A stretch of DNA of 64,000 nucleotides, taken from contig NZ_JACHJQ010000002.1 in NCBI RefSeq assembly GCF_014203735.1, forward strand, positions 124,001 to 188,000, read 5' to 3'. The notes under the pieces are model-generated. The model ran no database searches, had not been told where the DNA came from, and worked only from the letters and a program-made list of their open reading frames with translations. Position numbers and translations under genes: made by a program. Within the stretch, counting starts at the first letter, position 1. Every line of letters starts with the position of its first letter. Source of the stretch: Actinophytocola algeriensis (GTDB lineage Bacteria; Actinomycetota; Actinomycetes; Mycobacteriales; Pseudonocardiaceae). This document shows, in pieces, positions 1 to 8,391 of this stretch.

Positions 1-1
1 G

Positions 2-1123
2 GAGGCGATGGGCCTGGTGCTCATCGAGGGCGTGGTCATCACGCTGCTCGTGATCACGAAGGTCCGGATCGCGGTACTGCACGCCATACCGTCGGACCTC
101 AAGACGGCGATGAGCGTCGGCATCGGGTTGTTCATCGCGTTCATCGGGCTCGTGGACTCCGGGTTCATCCGCCGCATCCCCGACGAGGCGGGCACCACCG
201 TGCCGGTGAACCTGGGCGTCGGCGGCACGCTGGCCGGCTGGCCCATCGTCGTGTTCCTGGTCGGCCTGATCCTGACCGCGGTCCTCGTGATGCGGAAGGT
301 GCGCGGCGCGATCATCATCGGCATGGCGACGAGCACGGTCCTCGCCATCATCGTGGAGGCACTGTTCAAGCCGGGCCCGTCGCTGGTGGACGGCAAGCCG
401 GTGCCGACCGGCTGGCAGCTGAACGTGCCCACGCTGCCGTCCGACATCGTGGCGGTGCCGGACCTGTCGCTCATCGGTGACGTCGACCCGTTCGGCGGCT
501 TCGCCCGCGTCGGTGTGCTCGCCGCGCTGATGATCGTGTTCACCCTCATGCTGTCGGACTTCTTCGACACCATGGGCACCGTGGTCGGCCTGTCCGCCGA
601 GGCGAAGCTGCTCGACAAGGACGGCCAGGTGCCGGGCGTCGGCCGCGTCCTGCTGGTCGACTCCCTCGCGGCGGCGAGCGGTGGCGCGGCGTCCACGTCG
701 TCGAACACGACCTACATCGAGTCGGCCGCCGGCATCGGGGAAGGCGCGCGAACAGGCTTCGCGAACATCATCACCGGCGGCCTGTTCCTGGTGGCCATGT
801 TCATCGCGCCACTGGTGTCGATCGTGCCGTTCGAGGCGGCGACCCCGGCACTGGTGATCGTCGGCCTGGCGATGATGGCGCAGATCCGCCGCATCGACTT
901 CTCCGACGTCGCCATCGTCATCCCGTGCCTCCTCACGGCCGTCCTGATGCCGTTCTCGTTCTCGATCGCGGTCGGCCTCGGCGCCGGGATGATCACGTAC
1001 GTGATCCTGCGGACCTTCCAGGGCCGGGCACGGGAGGTGCACCCGCTACTGTGGGGGGTGGCCGCCCTGTTCGCGCTGTACTTCGCAGCACACCCGATCC
1101 GCGTGGCACTGGGCATCGACTGA
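2..1123 (+). CDS. NCS2-family purine/xanthine permease, C-terminal part (5' end outside window)
   Basis: The reading frame is open from the first bases of the window, so the gene begins upstream. NCS2 permeases are usually about 450-490 residues; 373 are present here. The segment near the start with AIPSDLKTAMSVGIGLFIAFIG matches the conserved mid-region of the AdeP/PbuG-like (AzgA) branch. The later stretch LSDFFDTMGTVVGLS and the Ser/Asn-rich SSNTTYIESAAGIGEGARTG segment are the nucleobase-binding signature of this branch. About eight hydrophobic segments remain. The protein should be a proton-coupled importer of adenine, guanine or hypoxanthine in the cytoplasmic membrane. Family is firm; the exact substrate is not. 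Confidence 0.9.
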   Translation, partial: EAMGLVLIEGVVITLLVITKVRIAVLHAIPSDLKTAMSVGIGLFIAFIGLVDSGFIRRIPDEAGTTVPVNLGVGGTLAGWPIVVFLVGLILTAVLVMRKVRGAIIIGMATSTVLAIIVEALFKPGPSLVDGKPVPTGWQLNVPTLPSDIVAVPDLSLIGDVDPFGGFARVGVLAALMIVFTLMLSDFFDTMGTVVGLSAEAKLLDKDGQVPGVGRVLLVDSLAAASGGAASTSSNTTYIESAAGIGEGARTGFANIITGGLFLVAMFIAPLVSIVPFEAATPALVIVGLAMMAQIRRIDFSDVAIVIPCLLTAVLMPFSFSIAVGLGAGMITYVILRTFQGRAREVHPLLWGVAALFALYFAAHPIRVALGID

Positions 1124-1144
1124 CGACCCGCACAGGCGGACGGC

Positions 1145-1666
1145 ATGGACCTCTTCGGGATGTACGGTTCGCGCTCCGACGACGAACCAGCCAACACACC
1201 GGAACCTTCGCCCGGGGAGCCGGTGGCGGAGCCGCCGCCCGTCGAGCCGGAGGAGGACACGGCCCCGGTCGAACGCATCCCGTCCGCGCGCGACGACGCG
1301 GTCCGCCACTTCATCGACTCGATGGAGGGCGTCGAGTTCGACGGTCAGATCGTCCGCCCCTACGCCCGCACCGGCGGCCGAACCAGGTCGGTCGCCGGTC
1401 TCGAGCTGGAGACCCTGCTGTCCCTGACCGTCGCGGACGTGCCCGGCAACCTGCCCCCGGACCACTACGCGGTCGCCGAACTGTGCCGCAGGCCGGTGTC
1501 GGTCGCCGAGGTGGCCGGCTACCGGTCGCTGCCGATCGGCGCGGCCCGCGTCATCATCTCGGACCTGATCGAGACGGGCTTCCTCGCCACGTCGGGCCCG
1601 GAGACGGCGGGCGCGCCGACCGTCGACCTGATGCGCCGCGTCCTGGAAGGCCTCCACCGCCTCTGA
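1145..1666 (+). CDS. Orphan DUF742 (CvnC-like) protein
   Basis: This 173-residue protein has an acidic, Pro/Glu-rich N-terminus (residues 12-45) followed by a DUF742 domain. The domain begins at IVRPYARTGGRTR and contains AELCRRPVSVAEVAG and a winged-helix-like tail (ARVIISDLIETGFL). In actinobacteria DUF742 proteins are the third member of conservons, operons that also hold a sensor kinase, a roadblock protein and a small GTPase. None of those partners is next to it: an NCS2 permease precedes it and an ATP-grasp-like gene follows. It may serve a conservon elsewhere or be a relic. Confidence 0.82.
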   Translation: MDLFGMYGSRSDDEPANTPEPSPGEPVAEPPPVEPEEDTAPVERIPSARDDAVRHFIDSMEGVEFDGQIVRPYARTGGRTRSVAGLELETLLSLTVADVPGNLPPDHYAVAELCRRPVSVAEVAGYRSLPIGAARVIISDLIETGFLATSGPETAGAPTVDLMRRVLEGLHRL

Positions 1667-1676
1667 AACCACTGGT

Positions 1677-1682
1677 TAGAGT
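1677..1682 (+). promoter_or_regulatory. Putative -10 element (TAGAGT) for a leaderless transcript
   Basis: TAGAGT fits the actinobacterial TANNNT -10 pattern and lies exactly 6 nt before the GTG at 1689. There is no Shine-Dalgarno sequence, so transcription would start at or next to the start codon. Inferred from spacing only. Confidence 0.4.
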
Positions 1683-1688
1683 GCGCGG

Positions 1689-2498
1689 GTGAGACCACGT
1701 CTGCTGCTCGTCACCGATCTCGGGTATGCCGCCGCCGGGCGGACGTACCGGGACGAGGACATCGACCTCGCGGGCCGGTTGCGGGCGGACTTCGACGTCG
1801 CCATGTGCCACCCCCTGGACGCGGCCGCCGTGATGCGCGGGTTCGACCTCGTGCTCGTGCGCAACACCGGCCCGGTGCTGCACTACGCCGAGCAGTACGC
1901 GGCGTTCCGGCGGCAGGCGCTCGACGCGGGCACCCGGGTGTTCACGCAGCTCACCGGCAAGGCCGACATGGCCGGCAAGCAGTACCTGCTGGACCTCACC
2001 TCGGCCGGGTACCCGGTGATCCCGACGGTCGACCGGGCCGAAGACGTCGGCAGGCTGCCCGCCGCGGACGAGTACGTGGTGAAGCCGAAGTTCGGGGCCG
2101 ACTCGGTCGGGCTGCGGTTCGTGTCCCGTTCCGAGCTGGGCGCGGTCACCGACCAGCTGGTCCAGCCGCGGATCCGCTTCCGCTACGAGGTCTCGTTCTA
2201 CTTCGTCGACCGCGACTTCCAGTACGCCCTGCACGCGCCGGACCCCGGCAGCAGGTGGGGCCTCGTGCCCTACGCGGCGACCGCCGCCGACCTCGCGTTC
2301 GCGCAGCGGTTCGTCGACTGGAACGACGTCGACCACGGCATCCAGCGCGTCGACGCGTGCCGCACCGAGGACGGGGACCTGCTGCTGGTGGAGCTGGAGG
2401 ACCTCAACCCGTTCCTCTCCCTGGACCGGGTGCCACCCGCCACCCGCGACGCGTTCGTGGCGGCACTCACCGCGTCGCTGCTGCGCATGGCGCGCTGA
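1689..2498 (+). CDS. ATP-grasp-like protein of unknown substrate
   Basis: The protein has 269 residues. Its architecture resembles a minimal ATP-grasp enzyme: an N-terminal Rossmann-like part (RLLLVTDLGYAA, then DLVLVRNTGP), the segment FTQLTGKADMAGKQYLLDL, a Lys-containing strand YVVKPKFGADSVG in the ATP-binding position, and a C-terminal LLLVELEDLNPFLSL with the acidic and Asn residues that bind metal in the family. It may ligate a carboxylate to an amine, but the substrate cannot be read from sequence. The GTG start is preferred because a -10 element sits 6 nt upstream and the first codons match the conserved core. Confidence 0.65.
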   Translation: MRPRLLLVTDLGYAAAGRTYRDEDIDLAGRLRADFDVAMCHPLDAAAVMRGFDLVLVRNTGPVLHYAEQYAAFRRQALDAGTRVFTQLTGKADMAGKQYLLDLTSAGYPVIPTVDRAEDVGRLPAADEYVVKPKFGADSVGLRFVSRSELGAVTDQLVQPRIRFRYEVSFYFVDRDFQYALHAPDPGSRWGLVPYAATAADLAFAQRFVDWNDVDHGIQRVDACRTEDGDLLLVELEDLNPFLSLDRVPPATRDAFVAALTASLLRMAR

Positions 2499-2557
2499 TC
2501 ACCGGCGCAGCCGTACAGGACGACGGTCACGTCCACCGTCCTTACATAATCACGGTC

Positions 2558-3166
2558 ATGGTCGAACAGAATCTCTGGCTGCAGAAGGTCGCAGACAACC
2601 CCGGGCACTCCTCGTGGTACGTCGAGCGGTTCCGGTCGATGGCACGTGCCGGTGACGATCTCGCCGGTGAGGCGCGGCTGGTGGACGCGATGGTGCCGCG
2701 CCGCGCACGGATCCTCGACGCGGGGTGCGGGCCGGGTCGCGTTGGTGGTGCGCTGGCCGAGGCGGGCCACGAGGTCGTCGGCGTCGACGTCGACCCGGTG
2801 CTCATCGAGGCCGCCGAACAGGACCACCCCGGGCCGCGCTGGCTGGTCGGTGACCTGGCCGAGCTGGACCTGCCCGCGAGCGGCGTCACCGAACCGTTCG
2901 ACGCGCTCGTCTGCGCGGGCAACGTGATGACGTTCCTCGCGCCCGGCACCCGCCGGGAGGTGCTGACCCGGTTCCGCACGCACCTCGCCGACGACGGCCG
3001 GGCCGTGATCGGGTTCGGCGCGGGGCGCGGGTACCCGTTCGACGAGTTCCTGGCCGACGCCAAGGCTTCCGGTCTCGTGCCCGGTCTGCTGCTGTCCACG
3101 TGGGACCTCCAGCCCTACGCCGAGGACGCGGACTTCCTCGTCGCGATCCTGCGCCCGGCGAGCTGA
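2558..3166 (+). CDS. Class I SAM-dependent methyltransferase
   Basis: This 202-residue protein carries the SAM-binding motif I ILDAGCGPGRVGGALA, then VVGVDVDPVLIEAAEQ (acidic residue contacting the ribose) and DALVCAGNVMTFL (motif II). The size fits a small Methyltransf_11/25-type enzyme. The methyl acceptor is unknown. The same frame is open far upstream, but only from ATG 2558 does it look like a protein. A CATAAT hexamer 7 nt before this ATG suggests a leaderless transcript. Confidence 0.8.
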   Translation: MVEQNLWLQKVADNPGHSSWYVERFRSMARAGDDLAGEARLVDAMVPRRARILDAGCGPGRVGGALAEAGHEVVGVDVDPVLIEAAEQDHPGPRWLVGDLAELDLPASGVTEPFDALVCAGNVMTFLAPGTRREVLTRFRTHLADDGRAVIGFGAGRGYPFDEFLADAKASGLVPGLLLSTWDLQPYAEDADFLVAILRPAS

Positions 3167-3222
3167 GCGCCGCGTACCCCTGGCGCGGCCGGCCATTCCA
3201 CAGTGGACGTGGGGTGGCCGGG

Positions 3223-3552
3223 TCAACGCCTGAACCAGCGCCTGCGCGGGCGTTCGAGGTGGCCCTCGTCGTACAGCCACGTCTCGAAGCGGTCCAGGTC
3301 GGCGCGGAAGGACAGCTCGACGGGCTTCGGGTGGTCGCGCGCCCACGTGTCGAACAGCGGGCCGAACCGGTCCTCGAGCAGGTCGGCCAGGTCGGGCCGC
3401 AGGTGGGACGCGATCGAGCGGCGTTTCGAGCGGAGTGCGGCCGCCTCGACGCCGACCCGGTTGGCGTCGAAGCCATCGGGTACCGGGCCGCCGGCAAGCA
3501 GCGCGCGGACCAGGGCCAGCTGCCGCGCGGCGAGGACGTCCCTGGCGGTCAT
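3223..3552 (-). CDS. Small protein coupled to DUF692 enzyme, unknown function
   Basis: This is a 109-residue, Arg/Leu-rich protein without membrane segments. It contains [25 protein letters not shown], a predicted helical stretch with an acidic centre. Its ATG overlaps the stop of the DUF692 gene by the ATGA pattern, so it is translationally coupled as the last gene of a three-gene operon. DUF692 (MNIO) enzymes of characterised systems work with a small partner that binds the substrate leader, and this position makes it a candidate partner. That role is inference; no RRE fold can be proven by eye. Confidence 0.75.
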   Translation of the reverse strand: MTARDVLAARQLALVRALLAGGPVPDGFDANRVGVEAAALRSKRRSIASHLRPDLADLLEDRFGPLFDTWARDHPKPVELSFRADLDRFETWLYDEGHLERPRRRWFRR

Positions 3553-4364
3553 CGCCCGCGCACGGCCACGGCGCGGATCGCGGCCAGTTCGGCGGCGAGG
3601 TCGGCGTCGGCGGGGTAGTCGTCGTCGCGTTCCAGCAGCACGCCCGGTGGGTCGACGCGGGCGCACAGCTCGGCCAGCACCGCCAGCACCTCCGACGGCA
3701 CCGCGTGCGCGTGCGTGTCGTGGTAGACGCCGTCGTGGGTGACACCGCCCGCGACGTGCACGTAGGCCAGTCGTTCCAGCGGCAGTTCGTCGAGGAACAC
3801 CGCGGGGGCCGTGCCGATGTTGACGGCGTTGGCGTACAGGTTGGCCACGTCGACGAGCAGCAGGCAGCCGGTGCGGTCGACCAGCTCGGCGAGGAACTGG
3901 CCCTCGGTCAGCTCGTTGTCCGGCCAGTCGAACACCGCCGCGATGTTCTCCAGCGCGAGGGGCACCGGCAGGTCGGCCTGGGCCCGCCGCACGTTGTCCA
4001 CCAGGACGTTCAGCGCGTCGCGGGTGCGCGGCACGGGGAGCAGGTGCCCGGAGTCGAGCCCGCCGGCGCGGGTGAACGCGACGTGCTCGCTGACCAGCGG
4101 CGCGCCGACCGCCGCCGCGACCGCGGCCAGGTGCTGGACCCGGGCGGCGTCGACCGGTTCCGCACCGCCGAGGGACAGCGACACCGCGTGCGCGACCACC
4201 GGGACACCGCGTGCCCGCAGCACCGTCAACGACTCGGGCAGCGGTCCAGCATGGATGTTCTCCGCCAGCACCTCCACGAAGTCGACGCCGGGCAGCGCTT
4301 CGACGGTCAGGTCGATCTCGGGCCGCCAGCCGATGCCGACACCGAGGCGGGGCGCGCCGGTCAT
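3549..4364 (-). CDS. DUF692 multinuclear non-heme iron oxidative enzyme (MNIO)
   Basis: The protein has 271 residues, close to the family length of about 280, and a TIM-barrel pattern starting [12 protein letters not shown]. Likely metal ligands are visible in order: H59 (HAVSLSLGG), E93/H94 (SEHVAF), E139 (ALENIA), D172 and N175 (VDVANLYAN), H203 (YVHVAGG), D216 and H218 (DTHAH) and E245 (LLERDD). Characterised relatives such as MbnB and TglH use a multi-iron centre to oxidise cysteines of peptide substrates. The start overlaps the upstream TIGR04222 gene by ATGA and the stop overlaps the downstream gene by ATGA. The neighbour with a Cys/Gly/Ser tail is the obvious candidate substrate. Confidence 0.9.
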   Translation of the reverse strand: MTGAPRLGVGIGWRPEIDLTVEALPGVDFVEVLAENIHAGPLPESLTVLRARGVPVVAHAVSLSLGGAEPVDAARVQHLAAVAAAVGAPLVSEHVAFTRAGGLDSGHLLPVPRTRDALNVLVDNVRRAQADLPVPLALENIAAVFDWPDNELTEGQFLAELVDRTGCLLLVDVANLYANAVNIGTAPAVFLDELPLERLAYVHVAGGVTHDGVYHDTHAHAVPSEVLAVLAELCARVDPPGVLLERDDDYPADADLAAELAAIRAVAVRGR

Positions 4365-5296
4365 CCCGAGCCGCCGCCGCATCCGCCGCCACCACCACCG
4401 CAGGACGAGCCGCCGCTGCCGCACGAGGACGACGACGAGGACCCGCACGAGTGCCCGCCGCCACCACCGGACGAGCCGGAAGAGCTGGTCGCGGGCACGT
4501 GGGTGGAGAACGAGCCGGAGGTGGCATAGCTCCACGCGACCGGGATGAGCGCGACCGGGACGGCCAGGGCGAGCGCGTGCGACAGGTCCTTGTCCTCGAT
4601 CACGCGTGGACCGGACACCGCGGCCCGCTCCAGCTGGCCCGCGCCACTCCCCCGCCGCCGCACCTCGGCCACCACCCGGTCGCCGTGCACGGTGCGGGCC
4701 TTGGGTTTGGTCAGGTTCCTGGACCCGAGGAAGAACACCGCGATGAGCGTCGCGGCCAGCAGGAACGTGAGGTAGCCGACGGGCAGGTAGTTCCCGGCGC
4801 CGTTGATCCAGCGCACGATCCCTGCCACGAACACCACGTACAGCAGGAGCGGCCCGAGCCGCCGCGCCCGGATCGCGGCCGAGGGCGCGACCAGCAGGCC
4901 GCGCCGGACCAGCGACTCGCCGATCGCCGTGACCTGCTTCTCCACCGGCGCCCGCCGGACGATCGCGGCCACCATGCGCGGCTTCGTGACCTGCGCCAGC
5001 ACGGCGTCGTCCAGTGGATGCCCGGTCGACAGGGCCCCGGACGTGGCCGACACCTGGCCGCTGCGGTTCACCCGGACGAGCCCCGCCTCGGCCAGCCGCG
5101 CGACGGCGACCTGGACCGCGTTGACCGGGCCCCCGCCGAGGAAACCCAGCTCGGTCACGTCGAGGTGCCCGGGCGGCTCGGCGAGCCGCGGCCTGCGCAC
5201 CTTCATGCGCGCACCGATCGCCACGACGAGCCCGGCCACCAGCCCGGCGGTGTAGAGCCAGAGGAACTCCGGCCCGGAAAGTCCCCACGGATGCAT
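4361..5296 (-). CDS. TIGR04222-type membrane protein with Gly/Ser/Cys-rich C-terminal tail
   Basis: The protein has 311 residues. One membrane segment lies near residues 8-28 and two more near 148-190. Between them is a soluble region with [18 protein letters not shown] and [10 protein letters not shown], characteristic of the TIGR04222 group. The last 46 residues (266-311) change abruptly to almost pure Ser and Gly, with one His and four cysteines at 284, 292, 299 and 306 (spacing 8, 7, 7). Such a tail resembles the modifiable core of a ribosomal peptide. The gene is first in an operon with a DUF692 enzyme and a small protein, with ATGA overlaps at both junctions. No Shine-Dalgarno was assigned. 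Confidence 0.85.
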   Translation of the reverse strand: MHPWGLSGPEFLWLYTAGLVAGLVVAIGARMKVRRPRLAEPPGHLDVTELGFLGGGPVNAVQVAVARLAEAGLVRVNRSGQVSATSGALSTGHPLDDAVLAQVTKPRMVAAIVRRAPVEKQVTAIGESLVRRGLLVAPSAAIRARRLGPLLLYVVFVAGIVRWINGAGNYLPVGYLTFLLAATLIAVFFLGSRNLTKPKARTVHGDRVVAEVRRRGSGAGQLERAAVSGPRVIEDKDLSHALALAVPVALIPVAWSYATSGSFSTHVPATSSSGSSGGGGGHSCGSSSSSSCGSGGSSCGGGGGGCGGGSG

Positions 5297-5469
5297 GCGC
5301 CACCCCTCCCCACGGTCGTCGATGGATCATCGTCGACGCGGGCCGGCGGGCAACGGGTTACGGGGCGGCCGTGACCATCCTGTCATCTGTCCGGCAGCGC
5401 CGTGCGGTGCAGCTGGCGCACGAGGTCGAAGCGCGGGTCCTCGGCGCCGGGTTGGCGGGATGCGCGCTC

Positions 5470-6657
5470 TCAGCCGTCGAGGAGCCTGCGGACTACGGTG
5501 CGGTCGGCGTCGGTGGTGGCCATCCGCAACGCGGTCTCGTACGCGGCGGCGGCCTCGTCGGGCCTGCCGAGGCGGCGCAGGAGGTTGCCGCGCACGGAGT
5601 GGTGGAGGTGGTAGCGGTCGAGCGCCAGCGCGTCGACGAGGTCGAGTGCCTCCGCCGGACCGCGCAGCTCGGCCACGGCGACCGCGCGGTTCAGCGCCAC
5701 GACCGGCGTCGGGGCCACGACCATCAACTGGTCGTACAGCGCGACGACCTGTGCCCAGTCGGTCTCCCCGGTCGTCGGGGCGTCGCTGTGCACGGCGTTG
5801 ATCGCGGCCTGGATCTGGTAGGGCCCCGGCCTGCCGCGGCGCAGGCACTGCCGCACCAGTGCGTGCCCCTCCTCGACCATGCCGCGGTCCCAGCGGCCGC
5901 GGTCCTGGTCGGGCAGCAGCACCAGCTCTCCGTCGTCCGTGACCCGGGCGGGGCGGCGCGACTCGCTGAGCAGCATGAGCGCGAGCAGGCCGGTGACCTC
6001 CGGTTCGTCGGGCATCAGCGCGGCCAGCACGCGACCGAGCCGGATCGCCTCCGCTGACAGCTCGGGGCGGTCGACCGTGGAGTACCCCTCGTTGAAGATC
6101 AGGTAGAGGACCGCGAGCACACCGCCGAGGCGGGCGGGGAGGTCGGCCTCGTACGGGACGCGGTACGGGATGCCCGCGTCGCGGATCTTGTTCTTGGCGC
6201 GGACCAGCCGCTGCGCCATGGTCGGTTCTGGCACGAGGAACGCGCGGGCGACCTCCTCGGTCGTCAGACCGCCAAGGAGCCGCAGGGTCAGCGCCACCCG
6301 CACACCCATGGCCAGCGACGGGTGGCAGCAGGTGAAGATCAGGCGCAGCCGGTCGTCGCGCACCACGCCCTCCTCACCTTCCTCGTCTCCGCGCTCGGCT
6401 GCCAGCAGTTCCAGGGCCTGCCGGTGCCGTTCCTCGCGGGTGGCCTCGCGGCGCAGGCGGTCGATCGCGCGGTTGCGGGCGGTCGTGATGAGCCAGCCGG
6501 CCGGGCTCGGCGGCACCCCGTCCGCCGGCCAGCGGCGGACCGCTTCGACGAACGCGTCCTGCACGACCTCTTCCGCGAGCCCGATGTCACCAAGGGACCG
6601 GACGAGCACGGACACCGCCCGCCCGTACTCGCGCCGGAAGACGCCGTCGAGGTTCAC
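5470..6657 (-). CDS. ECF RNA polymerase sigma factor with long C-terminal extension (ECF42-like)
   Basis: This 395-residue protein has sigma region 2 at the start ([30 protein letters not shown]) and region 4 near residues 120-165 ([38 protein letters not shown]). A long alpha-helical extension of the DUF6596/TPR type follows. The [10 protein letters not shown] motif is typical of ECF42 sigma factors, which are usually encoded next to YCII/DGPF proteins. Here a YCII gene sits two genes upstream on the same strand. GTG 6657 is chosen because it overlaps the stop of the upstream ynfA gene (GTGA). No anti-sigma gene is adjacent, as is usual for this group. Confidence 0.88.
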   Translation of the reverse strand: MNLDGVFRREYGRAVSVLVRSLGDIGLAEEVVQDAFVEAVRRWPADGVPPSPAGWLITTARNRAIDRLRREATREERHRQALELLAAERGDEEGEEGVVRDDRLRLIFTCCHPSLAMGVRVALTLRLLGGLTTEEVARAFLVPEPTMAQRLVRAKNKIRDAGIPYRVPYEADLPARLGGVLAVLYLIFNEGYSTVDRPELSAEAIRLGRVLAALMPDEPEVTGLLALMLLSESRRPARVTDDGELVLLPDQDRGRWDRGMVEEGHALVRQCLRRGRPGPYQIQAAINAVHSDAPTTGETDWAQVVALYDQLMVVAPTPVVALNRAVAVAELRGPAEALDLVDALALDRYHLHHSVRGNLLRRLGRPDEAAAAYETALRMATTDADRTVVRRLLDG

Positions 6658-6986
6658 CGGCGTGGCGCGTACATGATCACGGCCACCCCGGCCAGGCACA
6701 GTGCGGCGCCGACGTAGTCCCACCGATCGGGCTGGAACTTGTCGACGACGACGCCCCACGCGAGCGACCCGGCGACGAACACCCCGCCGTACGCGGCGAG
6801 GATCCGCCCGAAGTGCGGGTCCGGCTGGAACGTGGCGACGAACCCGTACGCGCCGAGCGCGACGACCCCGGCGGCGATCCACCACAGTCCGCGGTCCTCG
6901 CGCCAGCCCTGCCAGACCAGCCACGCACCGCCGATCTCGGCGAGCGCCGCCAGCACGAACAACACGAGCGACTTGGCAACGGTCAC
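6654..6986 (-). CDS. YnfA/UPF0060 family small membrane protein
   Basis: From GTG 6986 the protein is 110 residues, the usual YnfA length, and begins [20 protein letters not shown]. It has four hydrophobic segments and the conserved GGAWLVWQ and [25 protein letters not shown] segments. Its stop overlaps the sigma-factor start (GTGA) and its start overlaps the stop of the repeat-derived micro-ORF upstream (GTGA). Longer frames upstream translate only tandem-repeat DNA. The YnfA family is related to small multidrug-resistance-like transporters; substrate unknown. Confidence 0.85.
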   Translation of the reverse strand: MTVAKSLVLFVLAALAEIGGAWLVWQGWREDRGLWWIAAGVVALGAYGFVATFQPDPHFGRILAAYGGVFVAGSLAWGVVVDKFQPDRWDYVGAALCLAGVAVIMYAPRR

Positions 6987-7075
6987 CTCTGGTTCACCAC
7001 ACAAGCTCCGCTCACTGACATGGTCGCTACGCAAGCTCCGCTCACTGACATGGTCGCTACGCAAGCTCCGCTCAC
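6983..7075 (-). CDS. Repeat-encoded 30-residue micro-ORF bridging the YCII and ynfA genes
   Basis: GTG 7075 overlaps the TGA of the YCII gene, and the micro-ORF's own TGA overlaps the GTG start of ynfA, so both ends show the GTGA pattern. The encoded peptide is a repetition of [10 protein letters not shown] ending SGACVVNQR. Nearly all of it is made of the 30-bp tandem repeat at 7002-7077. It may act only to pass ribosomes from one gene to the next. Whether the peptide is stable or functional is unknown. Confidence 0.4.
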   Translation of the reverse strand: MSGACVATMSVSGACVATMSVSGACVVNQR

Positions 7076-7077
7076 TG
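7002..7077 (-). repeat. 30-bp tandem repeat, two and a half copies, of the GCGGAGCTTGCG junction element
   Basis: Read on the minus strand, the unit is GTGAGCGGAGCTTGCGTAGC followed by GACCATGTCA. Two full copies (starting at 7002 and 7032) and a partial third are identical. The same core recurs at 12206-12236, 14171-14210, 26218-26283 and 61981-62009. It fills the whole space between the YCII and ynfA genes. Confidence 0.85.
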
Positions 7078-7410
7078 GAACGGACGCACCTCGATCGCCA
7101 ACGGCGACAGCACCGCCGCGAGCTTGCGTCCCCACTCCATCGCGGCGTCGAGGTCCTCGGCCCGGATGACCGTGAACCCGCCGAGGAACTCCTTGGCCTC
7201 GATGAACGGCCCGTCGGTCACGAGCACCTCCTCGCCGGTGGCGCGCAGGACGGTCGCGGTCTCCGGCGGGTGCAGCCCGGCCGCGAACACCCACACACCC
7301 GCGGCCCGCATCTCCTTGTTGAGCGCGTCCAGGTTCCGCATGACGGGCTCGAGAGCTTCTGGCTCCGGGGTGCCGTCGGGCTGGTAGATGCTCAGCAGGT
7401 ACTGCTTCAT
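7072..7410 (-). CDS. YCII/DGPF-domain protein
   Basis: The protein has 112 residues beginning [18 protein letters not shown]. It shows the DGPF motif ([19 protein letters not shown]) and a C-terminal EVRPF strand typical of YCII-related, DGPF-type proteins. These small dimeric alpha/beta proteins are the usual genomic partner of ECF42 sigma factors, and one such sigma gene lies downstream on the same strand. The biochemical role is not established. The stop is embedded in the repeat element (CAGTGAGCGG). Confidence 0.85.
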   Translation of the reverse strand: MKQYLLSIYQPDGTPEPEALEPVMRNLDALNKEMRAAGVWVFAAGLHPPETATVLRATGEEVLVTDGPFIEAKEFLGGFTVIRAEDLDAAMEWGRKLAAVLSPLAIEVRPFQ

Positions 7411-7483
7411 GGCCTGATCCTTCCGCAGACAGCCGGTCACCACCCACACGAACGCGCCCTCCGCACATCGACACCCAATGTAC

Positions 7484-7496
7484 TATGGTTTCCATA
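7484..7496. promoter_or_regulatory. Inverted repeat TATGG-TTT-CCATA upstream of the NmrA gene
   Basis: Perfect 5-bp arms flank a 3-bp spacer in an AT-rich island, 27 bp before the GTG at 7523. It could be an operator for the divergent YCII/NmrA region. No adjacent regulator gene explains it. Confidence 0.45.
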
Positions 7497-7522
7497 CATT
7501 CTTGATCTCGTATGGAGGCCTC

Positions 7523-8053
7523 GTGTACCTGATCACCGGCGCGACCGGCACTGTCGGCCGCCCACTGCTGGCGGAGCTGGACGGCCACGCGGTGCGTCCC
7601 GTCACCCGCGACCCGTCCCGTCTGCCCGGCGCGGTGGCCGAGCCCGACGTCACCGGTGTCACCGCGGTGTTCCTGCACCCGCGCGCGGTGGGACTCGGCG
7701 CCGCGGACCTGCTGGTCCGCGCGAAGGCGGCGGGGGTGCGGCGGGTCGTCGTGCTGTCGGCCGTCAACGTCGACGACCCGCTCGACGAGCAGCCGTCCCG
7801 TGCCAACGGCGACCGCGACACGGAGGTCGAGGCGGCCGCGATCGGCAGCGGTCTCGAGTGGGTGAGCGCGGTCGCGGCGGCGGGCATGGTCGAGCACGGT
7901 CACCGCCCGGAGTTCGTCGCCGCGCTGATGGCACGGTACGAACGGGAGAACGGCAGGCCCGCCCACGTGAGCGGGGACGTCGAGAATGTGCTGGGCCGCC
8001 CGGCGCGCTCGTTCGCCGAGTGGGTCGCCGACCACGCCGAGTACGTCCGATGA
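7523..8053 (+). CDS. NmrA-like NAD(P)-binding protein
   Basis: This 176-residue protein starts with a dinucleotide-binding fold, VYLITGATGTVGRPLL, and keeps the atypical-SDR pattern (VTRDPSRLPG, then VRRVVVLSAVNVDD). It is shorter than the usual 250-280 residues of the NmrA/azoreductase-like group and appears to lack part of the central substrate domain. The GTG start is chosen because GGAGG lies 4 nt upstream (7514-7518). The stop overlaps the next gene's ATG (ATGA), giving a two-gene unit with a DoxX-like membrane protein, a common pairing in actinobacteria. Confidence 0.78.
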   Translation: MYLITGATGTVGRPLLAELDGHAVRPVTRDPSRLPGAVAEPDVTGVTAVFLHPRAVGLGAADLLVRAKAAGVRRVVVLSAVNVDDPLDEQPSRANGDRDTEVEAAAIGSGLEWVSAVAAAGMVEHGHRPEFVAALMARYERENGRPAHVSGDVENVLGRPARSFAEWVADHAEYVR

Positions 8054-8391
8054 CCGTCGTCCACATCGGGCTCGTGTTGGTCGCCATTGCGGCCAACGCC
8101 TTTTCCGCGGTCGCCGACTTCCTCCGCCTGGAGCGGATCCGGGGCGGCATGACACGGGTCGGGGTGCCGACGCGGATCCTGCCCTGGCTGGGCGTGCCCA
8201 AGGCGCTCGCCGTCGCCGGGTTGCTCGCTGGGCTGGCCGTGCCGTGGCTCGCGGTGGCGGCCGCGGCCGGCCTCGTGCTGTTCTTCCTCCTGGCGATCGG
8301 CACGCACCTGCGGGCGGGTGACCGCATGATCGGGCTGCCACTCGGCTTCCTCGCCCTCGCGGTGGCGGTGGTGGCTACGGCACCGGTGTGA
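8050..8391 (+). CDS. DoxX-like small membrane protein
   Basis: The protein has 113 residues with four predicted membrane helices (start VVHIGLVLVAIAANAFSAVADF; later KALAVAGLLAGLAVPWLAVA and the two C-terminal segments). The layout fits the DoxX_2 family. Its ATG overlaps the stop of the NmrA-like gene. The 3' end runs 17 bp into the convergent hydroxyacid dehydrogenase gene. Function is unknown; DoxX-type proteins are often paired with redox enzymes. Confidence 0.75.
   Translation: MTVVHIGLVLVAIAANAFSAVADFLRLERIRGGMTRVGVPTRILPWLGVPKALAVAGLLAGLAVPWLAVAAAAGLVLFFLLAIGTHLRAGDRMIGLPLGFLALAVAVVATAPV

Noticed and set aside
2270-5330. Long minus-strand frames that seem to extend the DUF692 and small-protein genes upstream
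   Set aside because: Only the parts after 4364 and 3552 resemble proteins. ATGA overlaps fix the real starts.
6654-7064. Longer YnfA reading starting at 7064
   Set aside because: The extra N-terminal residues are translated tandem repeat; the conserved protein starts at GTG 6986 with the usual length of 110 residues.
7002-7077. Possible CRISPR array
   Set aside because: Units are contiguous without unique spacers, only two to three copies exist, and no cas genes are present. The same applies to 26218-26283 and 38827-38919.
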